Assembly: GCF_001735805.1 (NCBI RefSeq)
Contig: NZ_CP017248.1
Location: 744,001 to 808,000 of the forward strand
Source: Streptomyces fodineus
GTDB taxonomy: Bacteria > Actinomycetota > Actinomycetes > Streptomycetales > Streptomycetaceae
DNA: 64,000 nucleotides
Reading direction: 5' to 3'
Shown: positions 37,528-46,307 of the stretch, in pieces
Layout: each line of letters opens with the position of its first letter
Position numbering within the stretch: the stretch's first letter is position 1
Program-made: the position numbers and the translations under genes
The notes under the pieces: generated by a model
The model's input: only the letters and a program-made list of their open reading frames with translations
Database searches by the model: none
What the model was told of the DNA's origin: nothing

Positions 37528-38157
37528 TCAATCGTCGCCGAGGCTGGTCCGCGACTCCAGCGCGCGGCGCGTGTCGTTGCCGTAGACACCGGTCTCGTCG
37601 CCGCTGATGCCGTACCAGAGCTGGAACCGGGCGACGGCCGCGGTCAGGCCGGCGTCGTAGGTGCCACTGGTGGAGCCGTCGCGGTAGACGTCCGGGACGC
37701 GGAGCAGGCGTTTCTGCAGTTCGGTGACCTCGGGGCCGGTGTCGCCCTGGCGGAGGGTGCCGGGGCCGTCGGGGTCGGTGGTGACGGTGGGTGCGGGGGA
37801 TGCGGGGGGCGTCGGTGTGGTGGCGGGGGATGCGGTGGGCGCCGGGCGGTGCGGCGGTGGGGCCGCGGCGGCCTCCTGGCGGCCGGGGAGGAGCAGGGAG
37901 CAGCCGAAGCCGAGCAGGGCGGCGGCTGCCAAGGCCGTGGCGACGGCCGCCCGGCGCAGGCCGGAAGGCGTGCGGGGAGGCCGTACGGGAGGCAGTTCCT
38001 GTGTCTGTGGCTCGTCGGTGTGCGCTGTCTGTGCCGGGGCGGTCTCCATCTCGCGCATCAGCTCCGCCAGGGCGTCGAAGCGGCGGAGCCGGAGCACCCG
38101 GACGGGTTCCAGGACAGGTCCGGAGTGCGGCCGTTCGGGATCGGTCGGTGTCGGCAC
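37528..38157 (-). CDS. membrane-anchored peptidoglycan-binding protein
   Basis: A 209-residue protein with a cytoplasmic N-terminus of about 75 residues, one membrane helix (about 78-100; AAVATALAAAALLGFGCSLL), a Pro/Thr/Ala-rich wall-spanning linker, and a C-terminal peptidoglycan_binding_1 domain (about 140-205) with LRQGDTGPEVTELQKRLL and VYGNDTRRALESR. The start is a GTG preceded by AAGGAGAG; upstream in-frame codons lack support. The cytoplasmic VRVLRLRRFDALAELMREME suggests contact with an intracellular partner. It is divergent from the PL8 lyase. Confidence 0.85.
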   Translation of the reverse strand: MPTPTDPERPHSGPVLEPVRVLRLRRFDALAELMREMETAPAQTAHTDEPQTQELPPVRPPRTPSGLRRAAVATALAAAALLGFGCSLLLPGRQEAAAAPPPHRPAPTASPATTPTPPASPAPTVTTDPDGPGTLRQGDTGPEVTELQKRLLRVPDVYRDGSTSGTYDAGLTAAVARFQLWYGISGDETGVYGNDTRRALESRTSLGDD

Positions 38158-38242
38158 CTGGCTCTCCTTCCGTCGTCCCCGTGCTGAGATACGACGACGG
38201 GGGTGCCGCCGTTCAGCGTGACCGGCCTCCTCCCTGACGCTC

Positions 38243-38301
38243 GAAACGCTGAACTCCGTAAGAAGTGTTGAGCGTTTCAGAAAGCGCATGCTAGAAAGCG
38301 C
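38243..38301. promoter_or_regulatory. inverted and direct repeats upstream of PL8 lyase gene
   Basis: GAAACGCT (38243-38250) and AGCGTTTC (38271-38278) form a perfect 8-bp inverted repeat, and AGAAAGCGC occurs twice (38279-38287 and 38293-38301). GAAA-CG-TTTC style half-sites resemble LacI/ROK-family operators of carbohydrate genes. The array ends four bases before the lyase start codon, ideal for repression. Confidence 0.45.
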
Positions 38302-38305
38302 CGTC

Positions 38306-40723
38306 ATGACGACTCCTTGGTCACGCCGCGGATTTCTGGCCGTTTGTTCGGGAACCGCTGTCGCCGCGGGTCTCGGCACCCCGGCGTTCGCGGCGCCGGA
38401 CGAGTTCGCGACGCTCCGGGAAAGGTGGCGCACCCTGATCCTCGGTGAGGGGTTCGACCCCACCGCCGAGCCGTTCAGGAGCCGGCTCGCCGGCCTGGGC
38501 ACGACGGCGGGCCGGTACCGGGCCACGATGGCCCCCGCCGCCGGCTCCCTGTGGCCCGACCTGGTCTACGCCGACCCGGATCCGGGCACCGACCAGGAGT
38601 CGTACACCTACTCCGGAAACATGAACACCAGTTACACCCGGCTGAGCACCCTCGCGCAGGCCTACTGCCTGCCCGGCACCGGACTGACCGGCGACGCGGG
38701 TCTGCGGGACGCGATCCGCACGGGCCTGGATCATCTGCACGACGATGTCTACAACGCGAGCCAGGCCCGCTACGGCAACTGGTACAGCTGGCAGATCGGC
38801 GCCCCGCAGGCGCTGCTGGACATCTGTGTGCTGTTGTACGACGCCCTGTCGGCCACACAGATCGCCAACTACCTCGCCGCGGTGGACCACTTCGTGCCCG
38901 ACTCGGCGGTGGCGAGCTACAGCGGGACGAGCACGGGCGCCAACCGGGTCGATCTGTGCCGGGTGCTGGCGCTGCGCGGAGTCGTCGGGGCGAGCGCGGC
39001 CAAGGTGGCGCTGGCCCGTGACGCCCTCTCCCCCGTGTTCCCGTACGTCACCTCGGGCGACGGTCTGTACGCCGACGGTTCGTTCATCCAGCACACCACG
39101 GTGCCGTACACCGGCTCGTACGGCTCGGTCATGCTCGGCGGTCTAGGGCTGCTGTTCACGCTGCTGGCGGGGTCCGGCTGGGCGGTGACGGACCCGAACC
39201 GGCAGATCGTGTTCGACGCGGTGGAGCAGACCTGGGCGCCGTTCCTCTACAACGGCCTGGTGATGGACGGCGTCGCGGGCCGGGCGATCAGCCGCGGGCT
39301 CTCGGCGGCGGACCCCCAGCGGATCCAGCAGGACGACCATCTGCGCGGCCACCCGGTCCTGGCCTCGATCGTGCTGCTCGGGCAGGGGGCGAGCGCGGCC
39401 GAGAACGCCCGCTGGCGTGCTCTGGTGAAGGGCTGGATGCAGCGCGACTCCTACAGCCCCCCGCTCGCCGACCCGGTGCTGAGCCTGCCGCATCTGGCCC
39501 GGCTCAAGGCGGTTCAGGAGGACCGGTCGGTGACGGCGGTGGCCGAGCCGACCGGTCACCGGCTGTTTCCGTCCATGGCGCGGGCCACGCATCGCCGACC
39601 GGGCTGGGCGGCCTCGCTGAGCATGGCGGACAAGCGGATCACCTACTACGAGACCGGCAACGGTGAGAACCTGCGCGGCTGGCACACCGGGTCCGGAATG
39701 CTCTACTGGTGGGGCGACACCTTCGCAGGCGGCCAGTACAGCGACGCCTTCTGGCCCACCGTGGACCCTTACCGGCTGCCCGGTACGACCGTCTCGCGCA
39801 AGGCGCTGGCGGACGGGGCCGGCGGCGACTGGGGCGCCGCGAAGCCGGACGTGAACTGGGTGGGCGGGGCGACGGACGGACAGCGGGCGGCCGTCGGGCA
39901 GTACCTGAAGGGCCTGCAGTCGACACTGGTGGCGAAGAAGTCGTGGTTCTTCCTGGACGACACGGTCGTCTGTCTCGGCGCGGGCATCACCTGCACCGAC
40001 GGCACGGCCGTGGAGACCACCGTCGAGAACCGCAACCTCGGCCCGTCCGGCGGCGCCCCCTTCACCGTCGACGGCACGGTCCGTCCCGCCTCCCACCCCT
40101 GGTCGGCGACGCTCACCGGGGCGAAGTGGGCGCACATCGGCGGGCACGGCGGCTATGTGTTCCCCGGCGGTACGACGCTGCACGCACTGCGCGACGCCCG
40201 CGACGGCAGTTGGAGCACGATCAACAAGGGCGGCTCCACCACCGTCGTGAACCGCAAGTACCTGACGATGTACGTCGATCACGGCACCGACCCGGTGGAC
40301 GCCTCGTACGCCTACCTCCTGCTGCCGGGCGCCACCGTGGCCCGTACGCAGGCCCGGGCAGCGGACGCGAGCCGGCTGACCGTTCTCGCCAACACCGACA
40401 GCCGGCAGGGCGTTTCGGTGCGCTCGCTCGGCTTCACCGGGGTGAACTTCTGGCTGGGCGGAACGGTCGGCAGGCTTACCGCGAGCGATCCGTGCTGCGT
40501 GATGATCAGCGAGAAGGCCGACGGCACCGCCGTGATCGCGGTGAGCGATCCGATGCGCATGCGCACGAGTCTCACCCTGACCTGGCGCCGGGCGGTCACC
40601 GCGGTGACGTCCGCGCCGGCCACGCTCGCCTCGGCGGCCACCGGCGCCACCCTGACGCTGACCTTCGGCGATCTGTCCGGCACGGCGGGCGCCACCCAGC
40701 GGGTCACCGTCAGGCTGGGCTGA
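38306..40723 (+). CDS. polysaccharide lyase family 8 enzyme (hyaluronate/chondroitin/xanthan lyase-like), Tat-exported
   Basis: An 805-residue secreted lyase. The N-terminus MTTPWSRRGFLAVCSGTAVA is a twin-arginine signal ending near AFA. An alpha/alpha toroid (about 35-380) contains the PL8 catalytic asparagine (YGNWYSWQIGAPQ), histidine and tyrosine (QHTTVPYTGSYG) and arginine (GRAISRG), all present. Beta-sandwich domains follow (NENLRGWHTGSGMLYWWGDT-like region, about 450-805). It should cleave uronic-acid polysaccharides by beta-elimination. An ATG at 38288 is an alternative start, but the Tat n-region favours 38306. The repeat array upstream suggests substrate-induced control. Confidence 0.93.
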   Translation: MTTPWSRRGFLAVCSGTAVAAGLGTPAFAAPDEFATLRERWRTLILGEGFDPTAEPFRSRLAGLGTTAGRYRATMAPAAGSLWPDLVYADPDPGTDQESYTYSGNMNTSYTRLSTLAQAYCLPGTGLTGDAGLRDAIRTGLDHLHDDVYNASQARYGNWYSWQIGAPQALLDICVLLYDALSATQIANYLAAVDHFVPDSAVASYSGTSTGANRVDLCRVLALRGVVGASAAKVALARDALSPVFPYVTSGDGLYADGSFIQHTTVPYTGSYGSVMLGGLGLLFTLLAGSGWAVTDPNRQIVFDAVEQTWAPFLYNGLVMDGVAGRAISRGLSAADPQRIQQDDHLRGHPVLASIVLLGQGASAAENARWRALVKGWMQRDSYSPPLADPVLSLPHLARLKAVQEDRSVTAVAEPTGHRLFPSMARATHRRPGWAASLSMADKRITYYETGNGENLRGWHTGSGMLYWWGDTFAGGQYSDAFWPTVDPYRLPGTTVSRKALADGAGGDWGAAKPDVNWVGGATDGQRAAVGQYLKGLQSTLVAKKSWFFLDDTVVCLGAGITCTDGTAVETTVENRNLGPSGGAPFTVDGTVRPASHPWSATLTGAKWAHIGGHGGYVFPGGTTLHALRDARDGSWSTINKGGSTTVVNRKYLTMYVDHGTDPVDASYAYLLLPGATVARTQARAADASRLTVLANTDSRQGVSVRSLGFTGVNFWLGGTVGRLTASDPCCVMISEKADGTAVIAVSDPMRMRTSLTLTWRRAVTAVTSAPATLASAATGATLTLTFGDLSGTAGATQRVTVRLG

Positions 40724-40955
40724 GCGCCCCCTGCACGAACCGGCCCAGGGACGCCGTGAACGCGGTGCCGAAGGCGTCCCTGGCCGCCTCCGACAGGGCC
40801 TCCAGGGACAGGTAGGGGTTCAGGTCCTCCAGTTCGACCAGCAGCAGGCCGCCGTCGCGGGTACGGCAGGCGTCGACGCGCTGGATGCCGTGGCCGAGGT
40901 CGTTCCAGTCGATGAAACGCCGGGCGAACTCCAGGTCGGCGGCGGTGGCCGCGGC
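40710..40955 (-). pseudogene. C-terminal remnant of an ATP-grasp-like protein
   Basis: The minus strand encodes about 80 residues ending at the stop codon: DLEFARRFIDWNDLGHGIQR, then LLLVELEDLNPYLSLEALSE. This looks like the last part of an ATP-grasp-fold enzyme (VELEDLNPYL pattern). No N-terminal part exists upstream. At about 40955 it meets a cytochrome P450 fragment on the opposite strand. Family identity is tentative; that it is a fragment is clear. Confidence 0.65.
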
Positions 40956-41858
40956 TTCCTGCGGGGTCTGACCGCGAAGACGCTGGACGCGGCACTGGCG
41001 AAGGGCCGTTTCGACTTCGTCAAGGAGGTGTCGGCCGACTTCCCGATCAATGTCCTCGCCCGGCTGCTGGACGTGCCGCCGCAGGACAACCGGCGGCTCA
41101 TCGACTGGGGCAACCGCATCATCGGCAACACCGACCCCGACTACGCGGACGTACTGCTGCACAGCGAGGAGAGCGAGAAGTACCGCGACCTGCCCTTCCG
41201 CTCTCCGGCCTCGCTCGAAGTCTTCGAGTACGGGCGCAAGCTGGCCCGTCAGCGGCGCGGCGGCGACGGCACGGACCTGGTGTCGAAGCTGGTCAACACC
41301 GCACCGCGCGACGGGGTTCCGCTGTCCGCGCAGGACTTCGACAGCTACTTCCTGCTGCTGGTCGTCGCCGGCAACGAGACCACCCGGCACACCATCACCC
41401 ACGCCATGCCGGCCCTGCTCCAGCACCCCGAGCAACTGGCCCGCCTCCAGGAGGACCCGTCCCTGATCCCGATGGCCGTGGAGGAGTTCCTGCGCTGGGC
41501 CTCCCCGGTCTACCACTTTCGCCGTACCGCGACCCGGGCCGTCGAGCTGGGCGGGAAGCGGATCAAGGAGGGGGACAAGGTCGTCATGTGGTACGCCTCC
41601 GGCAACCGTGACGAGGAGGTGTTCGGCGATCCGTACGACTTCGACGTCACCCGGCAGAACAACGACCACGTCACCTTCGGCAAGGGCAGCCCGCACCTGT
41701 GCCTGGGCAACCTGCCGGCCCGCACCGAGATCCGGATCATGTTCGAGGAGCCGATCCCGCGCCTCGCGGACATCCGCCTGACCGGTGGAGTCCCGCGCGT
41801 CCGCTCGAACTTCGTCAACGGCATCAAAAAGCTGCTGGTAGAGGTCACCCTGGCCTGA
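40956..41858 (+). pseudogene. N-terminally truncated cytochrome P450
   Basis: About 300 residues of P450 sequence start abruptly at LTAKTLDAALAKGRFDFV. They include the I-helix (LLLVVAGNETTRHTITH), the ExxR region with VEEFLRWASPVYHFRRTATR, and the haem loop FGKGSPHLCLG with the cysteine ligand. Roughly the first 110-130 residues (B, C helices) are missing, and no convincing start codon with ribosome-binding site is present. Proline changes such as LPARTE and EEPIPRL in usually helical positions also suggest decay. It resembles steroid or fatty-acid oxidising CYP families. Confidence 0.8.
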
Positions 41859-41952
41859 GCAGCGGCCGCCTCAGAGCCCCGTATACGTTCAGCGCGGCGA
41901 CCTCGGCCGGACCTCACACAGCACTCAGTTCCCCCACGAGCGTACTCGGGCT

Positions 41953-41966
41953 GCACTGAGTGTCAG
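41953..41966. promoter_or_regulatory. TetR operator candidate, site 1
   Basis: GCACTGAGTGTCAG contains the 4-3-4 palindrome CTGAGTGTCAG and lies 31 bases upstream of the TetR-type gene. The 13-mer GCACTGAGTGTCA recurs exactly, in reverse orientation, at 42781-42793. ACTCAGT at 41923-41929 pairs with ACTGAGT here as a further inverted half-site. Confidence 0.7.
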
Positions 41967-41996
41967 CGTACACGTCCGGGTGCTACGTTCCCCTCC

Positions 41997-42734
41997 ATGA
42001 GCTCCAGCAGCGCGGCACCGGCCGCGAAGCCGCCGATGCGGGAGGCCCTCGTCGCGGCGGCCTTCCAGCTCTTCCTGGAACGCGGGTACGAGCAGACCAC
42101 CGTGGACGACATCGTGGCCCTGGCCGGGGTCGGCCGGCGTTCGTTCTTCCGGTACTTCCCCTCCAAGGAGGACGTGGTCTTTCCCGACCACGAGCGCTGC
42201 CTGGCCGACATGACCGCGTTCCTCGCCGCGAGCGCCGCGGAACACGAACCGGTGCGACGGGTGTGTGACGCGGCCCGGCTGGTGCTGGGTATGTATGCGG
42301 AGAACCCGACGTTCTCCGTGCAGCGCTACCGGCTCACCAAGCAGGTGCCGGGCCTGCGTGCGTACGAGTTGTCCGTCGTGTGGCGTTACGAGCGCGCGCT
42401 CGCCGAGTACCTGCGCGGGCGGTTCGCCGGCCGGCCCGACGGGACCCTGCGGGCCGACGTCATCGCGGCGGCGGTGGTCGCCGCGCACAACAACGCCCTG
42501 CGCTCCTGGCTGCGGTCGGACGGTCTGGACGACGCGGGCGCGGCGGTGGACCACGCACTCGGATATGTGCAGACCGTGTTCGGGCAGACCGCCGGGCCCG
42601 CGCCGGCGGCACCCGCTCCCATCGGCCCGGTACCGGCCGGCGACACCGAGGACGTGGTCGTGCTCGTCTCCCGCCGGGACGCCCCGCTGTGGCGGGTGGT
42701 GCAGGAGCTGGAGACGGCGCTCGGTCGCGCCTGA
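41997..42734 (+). CDS. TetR-family transcriptional regulator
   Basis: A 245-residue regulator. The N-terminal helix-turn-helix (about 14-60) reads REALVAAAFQLFLERGYEQT, then VDDIVALAGVGRRSFFRYFP and SKEDVVF, a strong TetR signature. The ligand domain is followed by a 50-residue Pro/Ala-rich tail. Exact copies of a 13-bp sequence flank the gene, one before it and one before the following OB-fold gene, which suggests autoregulation plus control of that gene. The ligand may be an acyl-CoA or lipid, given the neighbour's family, but that is inference. Confidence 0.94.
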   Translation: MSSSSAAPAAKPPMREALVAAAFQLFLERGYEQTTVDDIVALAGVGRRSFFRYFPSKEDVVFPDHERCLADMTAFLAASAAEHEPVRRVCDAARLVLGMYAENPTFSVQRYRLTKQVPGLRAYELSVVWRYERALAEYLRGRFAGRPDGTLRADVIAAAVVAAHNNALRSWLRSDGLDDAGAAVDHALGYVQTVFGQTAGPAPAAPAPIGPVPAGDTEDVVVLVSRRDAPLWRVVQELETALGRA

Positions 42735-42777
42735 CGCACCCACTGGTACGCGAATTAGGGGTACGGAGTGCCTTTAC

Positions 42778-42793
42778 GAGTGACACTCAGTGC
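42778..42793. promoter_or_regulatory. TetR operator candidate, site 2
   Basis: GAGTGACACTCAGTGC holds the perfect palindrome GAGTGACACTC and the exact reverse complement of the 13-mer at 41953. It lies about 103 bases upstream of the DUF35-type gene start and 43 bases after the TetR stop, a suitable promoter position. Confidence 0.7.
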
Positions 42794-42895
42794 CATACTC
42801 TGTCGGCGTGCACGGTGGCACGGCCGCCGCGCACACGTGTGCCCGGTGCGCGCCGGACACGCGGGATTCCGGCCGAGCGCAGGGAGTTGACCAGC

Positions 42896-43315
42896 GTGTA
42901 CCACTACTCAGCAAACGCCTCGCATCCGGCTGCCGGATCCGCGACGGGTGTGCTCGATCCCGTCTCCGCGGACTCCAGGGACGCCATCGTCTTCCAGCGG
43001 TGCACCTGGTGCGGCACCGCGATGTACCACCGGCTGCTGTGTCCGGTGTGCCAGGGCAGCGAGCTGCGCACGGAGCGCAGCGAGGGCGTCGGGACGGTCC
43101 GGCACTCCACCGTGGTGCACCGCAACACGCCCGCGGCGCGCAATGTCTCGCTGATCGAGATGGCCGAGGGGTTCGTCGTACGGGGCCGGGTCATGGGCCC
43201 GCCGGTCGGCATCCACAGCGGCGACCGGGTCCGGCTGTCCACCGCCCAGGATCCGGTGCGGCACGAGCCGGTCTTCCAGCTGCTGGACGAGTCGTACCGG
43301 AGCGCCTGGACCTGA
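42896..43315 (+). CDS. zinc-ribbon OB-fold (DUF35-type) protein
   Basis: A 139-residue protein with a rubredoxin-like zinc ribbon, CTWCGTAMYHRLLCPVC (two CxxC pairs), followed by an OB-fold with VSLIEMAEGFVVRGRVMGPP. DUF35 proteins associate with thiolase or acyl-CoA dehydratase-type enzymes and bind acyl-CoA. No such partner is adjacent here, so it is an orphan. The GTG start is nine bases after GGGAG. A TetR operator candidate lies upstream, so expression is probably controlled by the preceding regulator. Confidence 0.88.
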   Translation: MYHYSANASHPAAGSATGVLDPVSADSRDAIVFQRCTWCGTAMYHRLLCPVCQGSELRTERSEGVGTVRHSTVVHRNTPAARNVSLIEMAEGFVVRGRVMGPPVGIHSGDRVRLSTAQDPVRHEPVFQLLDESYRSAWT

Positions 43316-43329
43316 CGACGGCCACACCC

Positions 43330-43357
43330 CCGGCACCACCGCCGGCCGGCCGGTGCC
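43330..43357. terminator. GC-rich hairpin after OB-fold gene
   Basis: GGCACC (43332-43337) pairs with GGTGCC (43352-43357) around a loop that itself contains the palindrome GCCGGCCGGC. It lies about 15 bases after the stop codon, consistent with a factor-independent terminator lacking a T-run. The remainder of 43316-43522 shows no gene. Confidence 0.45.
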
Positions 43358-43522
43358 ACCGGCCTTCTAGGACCCGGTGCACATAACGGCCGGGCACCAC
43401 GCCGTCATGTGATCGTTCACTTCTCCTCCACAGGCAACCCACAGACTCCACCGTCCGTCCTCGGGGGTCGAGGGGCGTCCGGGACGTCCGGGACGCCCGA
43501 GGTCGGGGCTGGAGGAGGAACC

Positions 43523-46285
43523 GTGGTCCGTGCCCGGCGCATATGGGTGACCGCCGCCGCGTTGCTCGCGGTGGCGGGGGCATCCCCAGGGGCGGCAGTC
43601 GCACAGGCTCAACCACCGTCACAGGCAGGCGCGTTGACCGCCCGGGAGGGTGGCACGCCGCTGCCGCCGGGCTGGCGGATCGCCGGCGGGCGCTCGGAGC
43701 CGCAGCTGGTCTGGCGATCGGACCGGCAGGTGCCGATGGGGGACGCGCGGGTCGAATTCCGGTCGGGCGGGCGTCTGTTGGGAGTGCCACGGCCCGGCGC
43801 GGACGGACACACCTTCCGGCTGCCGCTGGACGGGCACCGGGCCGGGGGGCTGCGCGGGCTCCAAGTATGGTCCGGTGGGCGGCGTCTTGACGAACGGAAC
43901 CCCGTCGACGCGATGCCGGCGGCCCGGCCGCCGGCCCCGCTGCCGCCGAACGAGGTCGATCCCGGCAAGGCCGGTCCGTACCGCACCAGGACCGGCGAGT
44001 ACGACCTCAGGCCGGTCAAGCTGCCGGGTCTTCCCGCCGCGGTCGAGATGCGCGCGGTGGTCGTCGCCCCCGTCGGCGTGTCCGGCCGGCGTCCGCTGGT
44101 GCTGTTCCTGCACGGCCGTCACTACACCTGCTTCAAGGGCCGGGACGTCACGGGCGACTGGCCTTGCACGTCCGGTATGAAGCCCGTCCCGAGCCATCGC
44201 GGCTATCTGCGCGACCAGAGGCTGCTGGCTTCGCAGGGCTATGTGACGGTCTCGATCTCCGCGGGCGGTGTCAACGGCCAGGACTTCGCGGCCGAGGACG
44301 GCGGCGCCGAGGCCCGCTCCGCGCTGGTACGGCTGCACCTGGCCCGCTGGGCCGACTGGACCGCGCACCCGCAGACCGCGCCGCCGGCCGTACGGCAGTC
44401 GCCGCGTGCCGATCTGTCGCGCGTGCTGCTCGTCGGACACTCCCGGGGCGGCGAGGGCGTCAACCGGGCGGCCCTGGACAGCCTGTATCCGCCGCCGGCC
44501 GGCCAGGACGGCTACCACGGCCCGGTCCGCTGGAAGGTCCGGGGCATGGTTCTCATCGGCCCCACCGTCTTCGGCCAGAACCCGGTGCCCGATGTGCCCT
44601 CGGTGACGATTCTGCCCGGCTGCGACGGTGACGTCTCCGACCTTCAGGGCGAGGTGTACGTCGACGGCACCCGCGCGGTCAGCAACGGCAGCGCGCTGCA
44701 CAGTGCCGTGTACGTCATCGGCGCCGACCACAACTTCTTCAACTCCGAGTGGACGCCGGGGCAGTCGGCGGCTCCTGCCGAGGACGACTTCTCCGACGAC
44801 CCGCAGCACCCGGACCCGGTGTGCGACAAGCACGCGGCGACCCGGCTCACCGCCGACCAGCAGCACCGGGCCGGTTCGGCCTACATCGCCGCCGCCGCGC
44901 GGCTGTTCCTGGCCGGGGACGACCGGGTGCGGCCGCTGCTGGACGGCTCCGGGAAGCGGGCGCCGTCGGCGGACCCGGCGCGGGTCCTCAGCCACGCCGT
45001 CGGCGCGGGCCGCGGTGCCGGGTTCCTGCCCGACGGCGGGGTGTCGGTGACCGGCGCCCGGCTGTGCGACGCGGTGGATCCCGGCCCGGACAAGGCCTGT
45101 CTGGGGCAGCGGGTGAAGGGGGCGTCGCCGCACTTCGCGCGGTGGGAGACCGACCGCGAGAGCGGCCGGCACGCGATCGCGCTGCGCTGGTCGCACGCCG
45201 CAACCCGGGCGCGCGTGAGTGTCCGCCGGCCCGTGTCGCTGTCCGGCTCCAAGGCGCTGGCGCTGCGGCTGTTCGTGCCGCCGAACACCAAGGACACGCA
45301 GCTGGACGTGTCCCTGACCGACGCGGGCGGCCGTACGGCGACGCTGGGCCGCATCCGTGCCGACGGGCTGCCCGGCAGCGAGCTGACGGCGTCGTACTGG
45401 GCGCGCGAGTTCCGGGTGCCGCTGGCCGCGGCCACGCGCGCCGGACTGGCCCTCGGCTCGGTCAAGTCCCTTGAGCTGACGCCGCGTTCGGCGTCCGGTC
45501 AAGCCTGGCTCATGGACGCGTGGGGCTGGCGGCCGGGTACGCCGTCGGCGCGGGCGGCGGCCCTGCCCCGGGTGGACATCGGGCGCACCACCGTGGCCGA
45601 GGGCGACTCGGGCGTGCGCACCTACCACGTCCCGGTCCAGGTGACCGGCCACGGGAGCGGACAGGTGCGGGTCTACGTCGCCGACCCGGCCACCGGGAAG
45701 GCCGGGGACCGGCTGGTGAACGTGCGTCCGGACGGTCACGACATCGACGTACCGGTGGAGGTGAAGGGCAACACGCGGTACGGCACGGACGTGTCGTACG
45801 ACGTGTTCGTCAAGGCGGTCCACGGCGCGGTCGTCGGCTCCTACCGTGGTGGGATCACCGTCCACGACGACGACCCGGCTCCGGCGATGACCGTCACCCC
45901 CGTGGCCGGCCGGGTCACCGAGGGACAGTCGCTGAAGTGGCGGGTGTCCCTGGCGGAGGCGGCCGACGTCGGCATGAGCGCGATGTTCGCCGTAATGCCG
46001 GCCACCGCGCCCGAGCTGTCCACGAAGGACGTCCCGGCCCGCTGGCTGCGGGACACGGCGGGGGCGAAGCCCGACCCGGAGCGGCCGCTGTCCACGGTCG
46101 ACGGGCTCTACCTGGCGGTCGACATCCCGCCGGGGCGGACGAGTGCGGACATCACGCTGCCCACGGTCAAGGACCGGGTGGCGGAGCCGGCGGAGTCGGT
46201 GCGGTTCCAGGAGGTGGACTTGAACACGGGCAAGCCGAAGTCCGGTGGGCTGGTGCTGTCGGGTTCGGTACTGGACGGGTCGTAG
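43523..46285 (+). CDS. large secreted alpha/beta-hydrolase with C-terminal beta domains
   Basis: A 920-residue exported protein. The Sec signal (RARRIWVTAAALLAVAGASP to AVAQAQ) is followed by a jelly-roll-like region, then an alpha/beta-hydrolase (about 185-480) with the oxyanion motif LFLHGRHY, the nucleophile elbow GHSRGGEG and a late catalytic histidine in GADHNFF. The DUDxP-like segment LPGCDGDVSDLQG gives the acid. The last 450 residues are beta-sandwich, ending in Calx-beta-like repeats (VTEGQSLKWRVSLAEAADVG). The GTG start directly follows GGAGGAGGAACC. Substrate unknown; an esterase or peptidase of extracellular polymers is plausible. Confidence 0.85.
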   Translation: MVRARRIWVTAAALLAVAGASPGAAVAQAQPPSQAGALTAREGGTPLPPGWRIAGGRSEPQLVWRSDRQVPMGDARVEFRSGGRLLGVPRPGADGHTFRLPLDGHRAGGLRGLQVWSGGRRLDERNPVDAMPAARPPAPLPPNEVDPGKAGPYRTRTGEYDLRPVKLPGLPAAVEMRAVVVAPVGVSGRRPLVLFLHGRHYTCFKGRDVTGDWPCTSGMKPVPSHRGYLRDQRLLASQGYVTVSISAGGVNGQDFAAEDGGAEARSALVRLHLARWADWTAHPQTAPPAVRQSPRADLSRVLLVGHSRGGEGVNRAALDSLYPPPAGQDGYHGPVRWKVRGMVLIGPTVFGQNPVPDVPSVTILPGCDGDVSDLQGEVYVDGTRAVSNGSALHSAVYVIGADHNFFNSEWTPGQSAAPAEDDFSDDPQHPDPVCDKHAATRLTADQQHRAGSAYIAAAARLFLAGDDRVRPLLDGSGKRAPSADPARVLSHAVGAGRGAGFLPDGGVSVTGARLCDAVDPGPDKACLGQRVKGASPHFARWETDRESGRHAIALRWSHAATRARVSVRRPVSLSGSKALALRLFVPPNTKDTQLDVSLTDAGGRTATLGRIRADGLPGSELTASYWAREFRVPLAAATRAGLALGSVKSLELTPRSASGQAWLMDAWGWRPGTPSARAAALPRVDIGRTTVAEGDSGVRTYHVPVQVTGHGSGQVRVYVADPATGKAGDRLVNVRPDGHDIDVPVEVKGNTRYGTDVSYDVFVKAVHGAVVGSYRGGITVHDDDPAPAMTVTPVAGRVTEGQSLKWRVSLAEAADVGMSAMFAVMPATAPELSTKDVPARWLRDTAGAKPDPERPLSTVDGLYLAVDIPPGRTSADITLPTVKDRVAEPAESVRFQEVDLNTGKPKSGGLVLSGSVLDGS

Positions 46286-46307
46286 CGCACCGGTTCCCGG
46301 GTGGCCC

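Noticed and set aside
36893..37585. Plus-strand Pro/Ala-rich protein opposite the Gly/Ala tract
   Set aside because: The strand opposite leads in frame into a conserved flavin reductase, and no homologous domain or ribosome-binding site supports the plus frame.
40890..41858. Complete cytochrome P450 starting at 40890
   Set aside because: The first 23 codons are antisense to the conserved ATP-grasp-like fragment and show no P450 similarity; the N-terminal third of the fold is absent.
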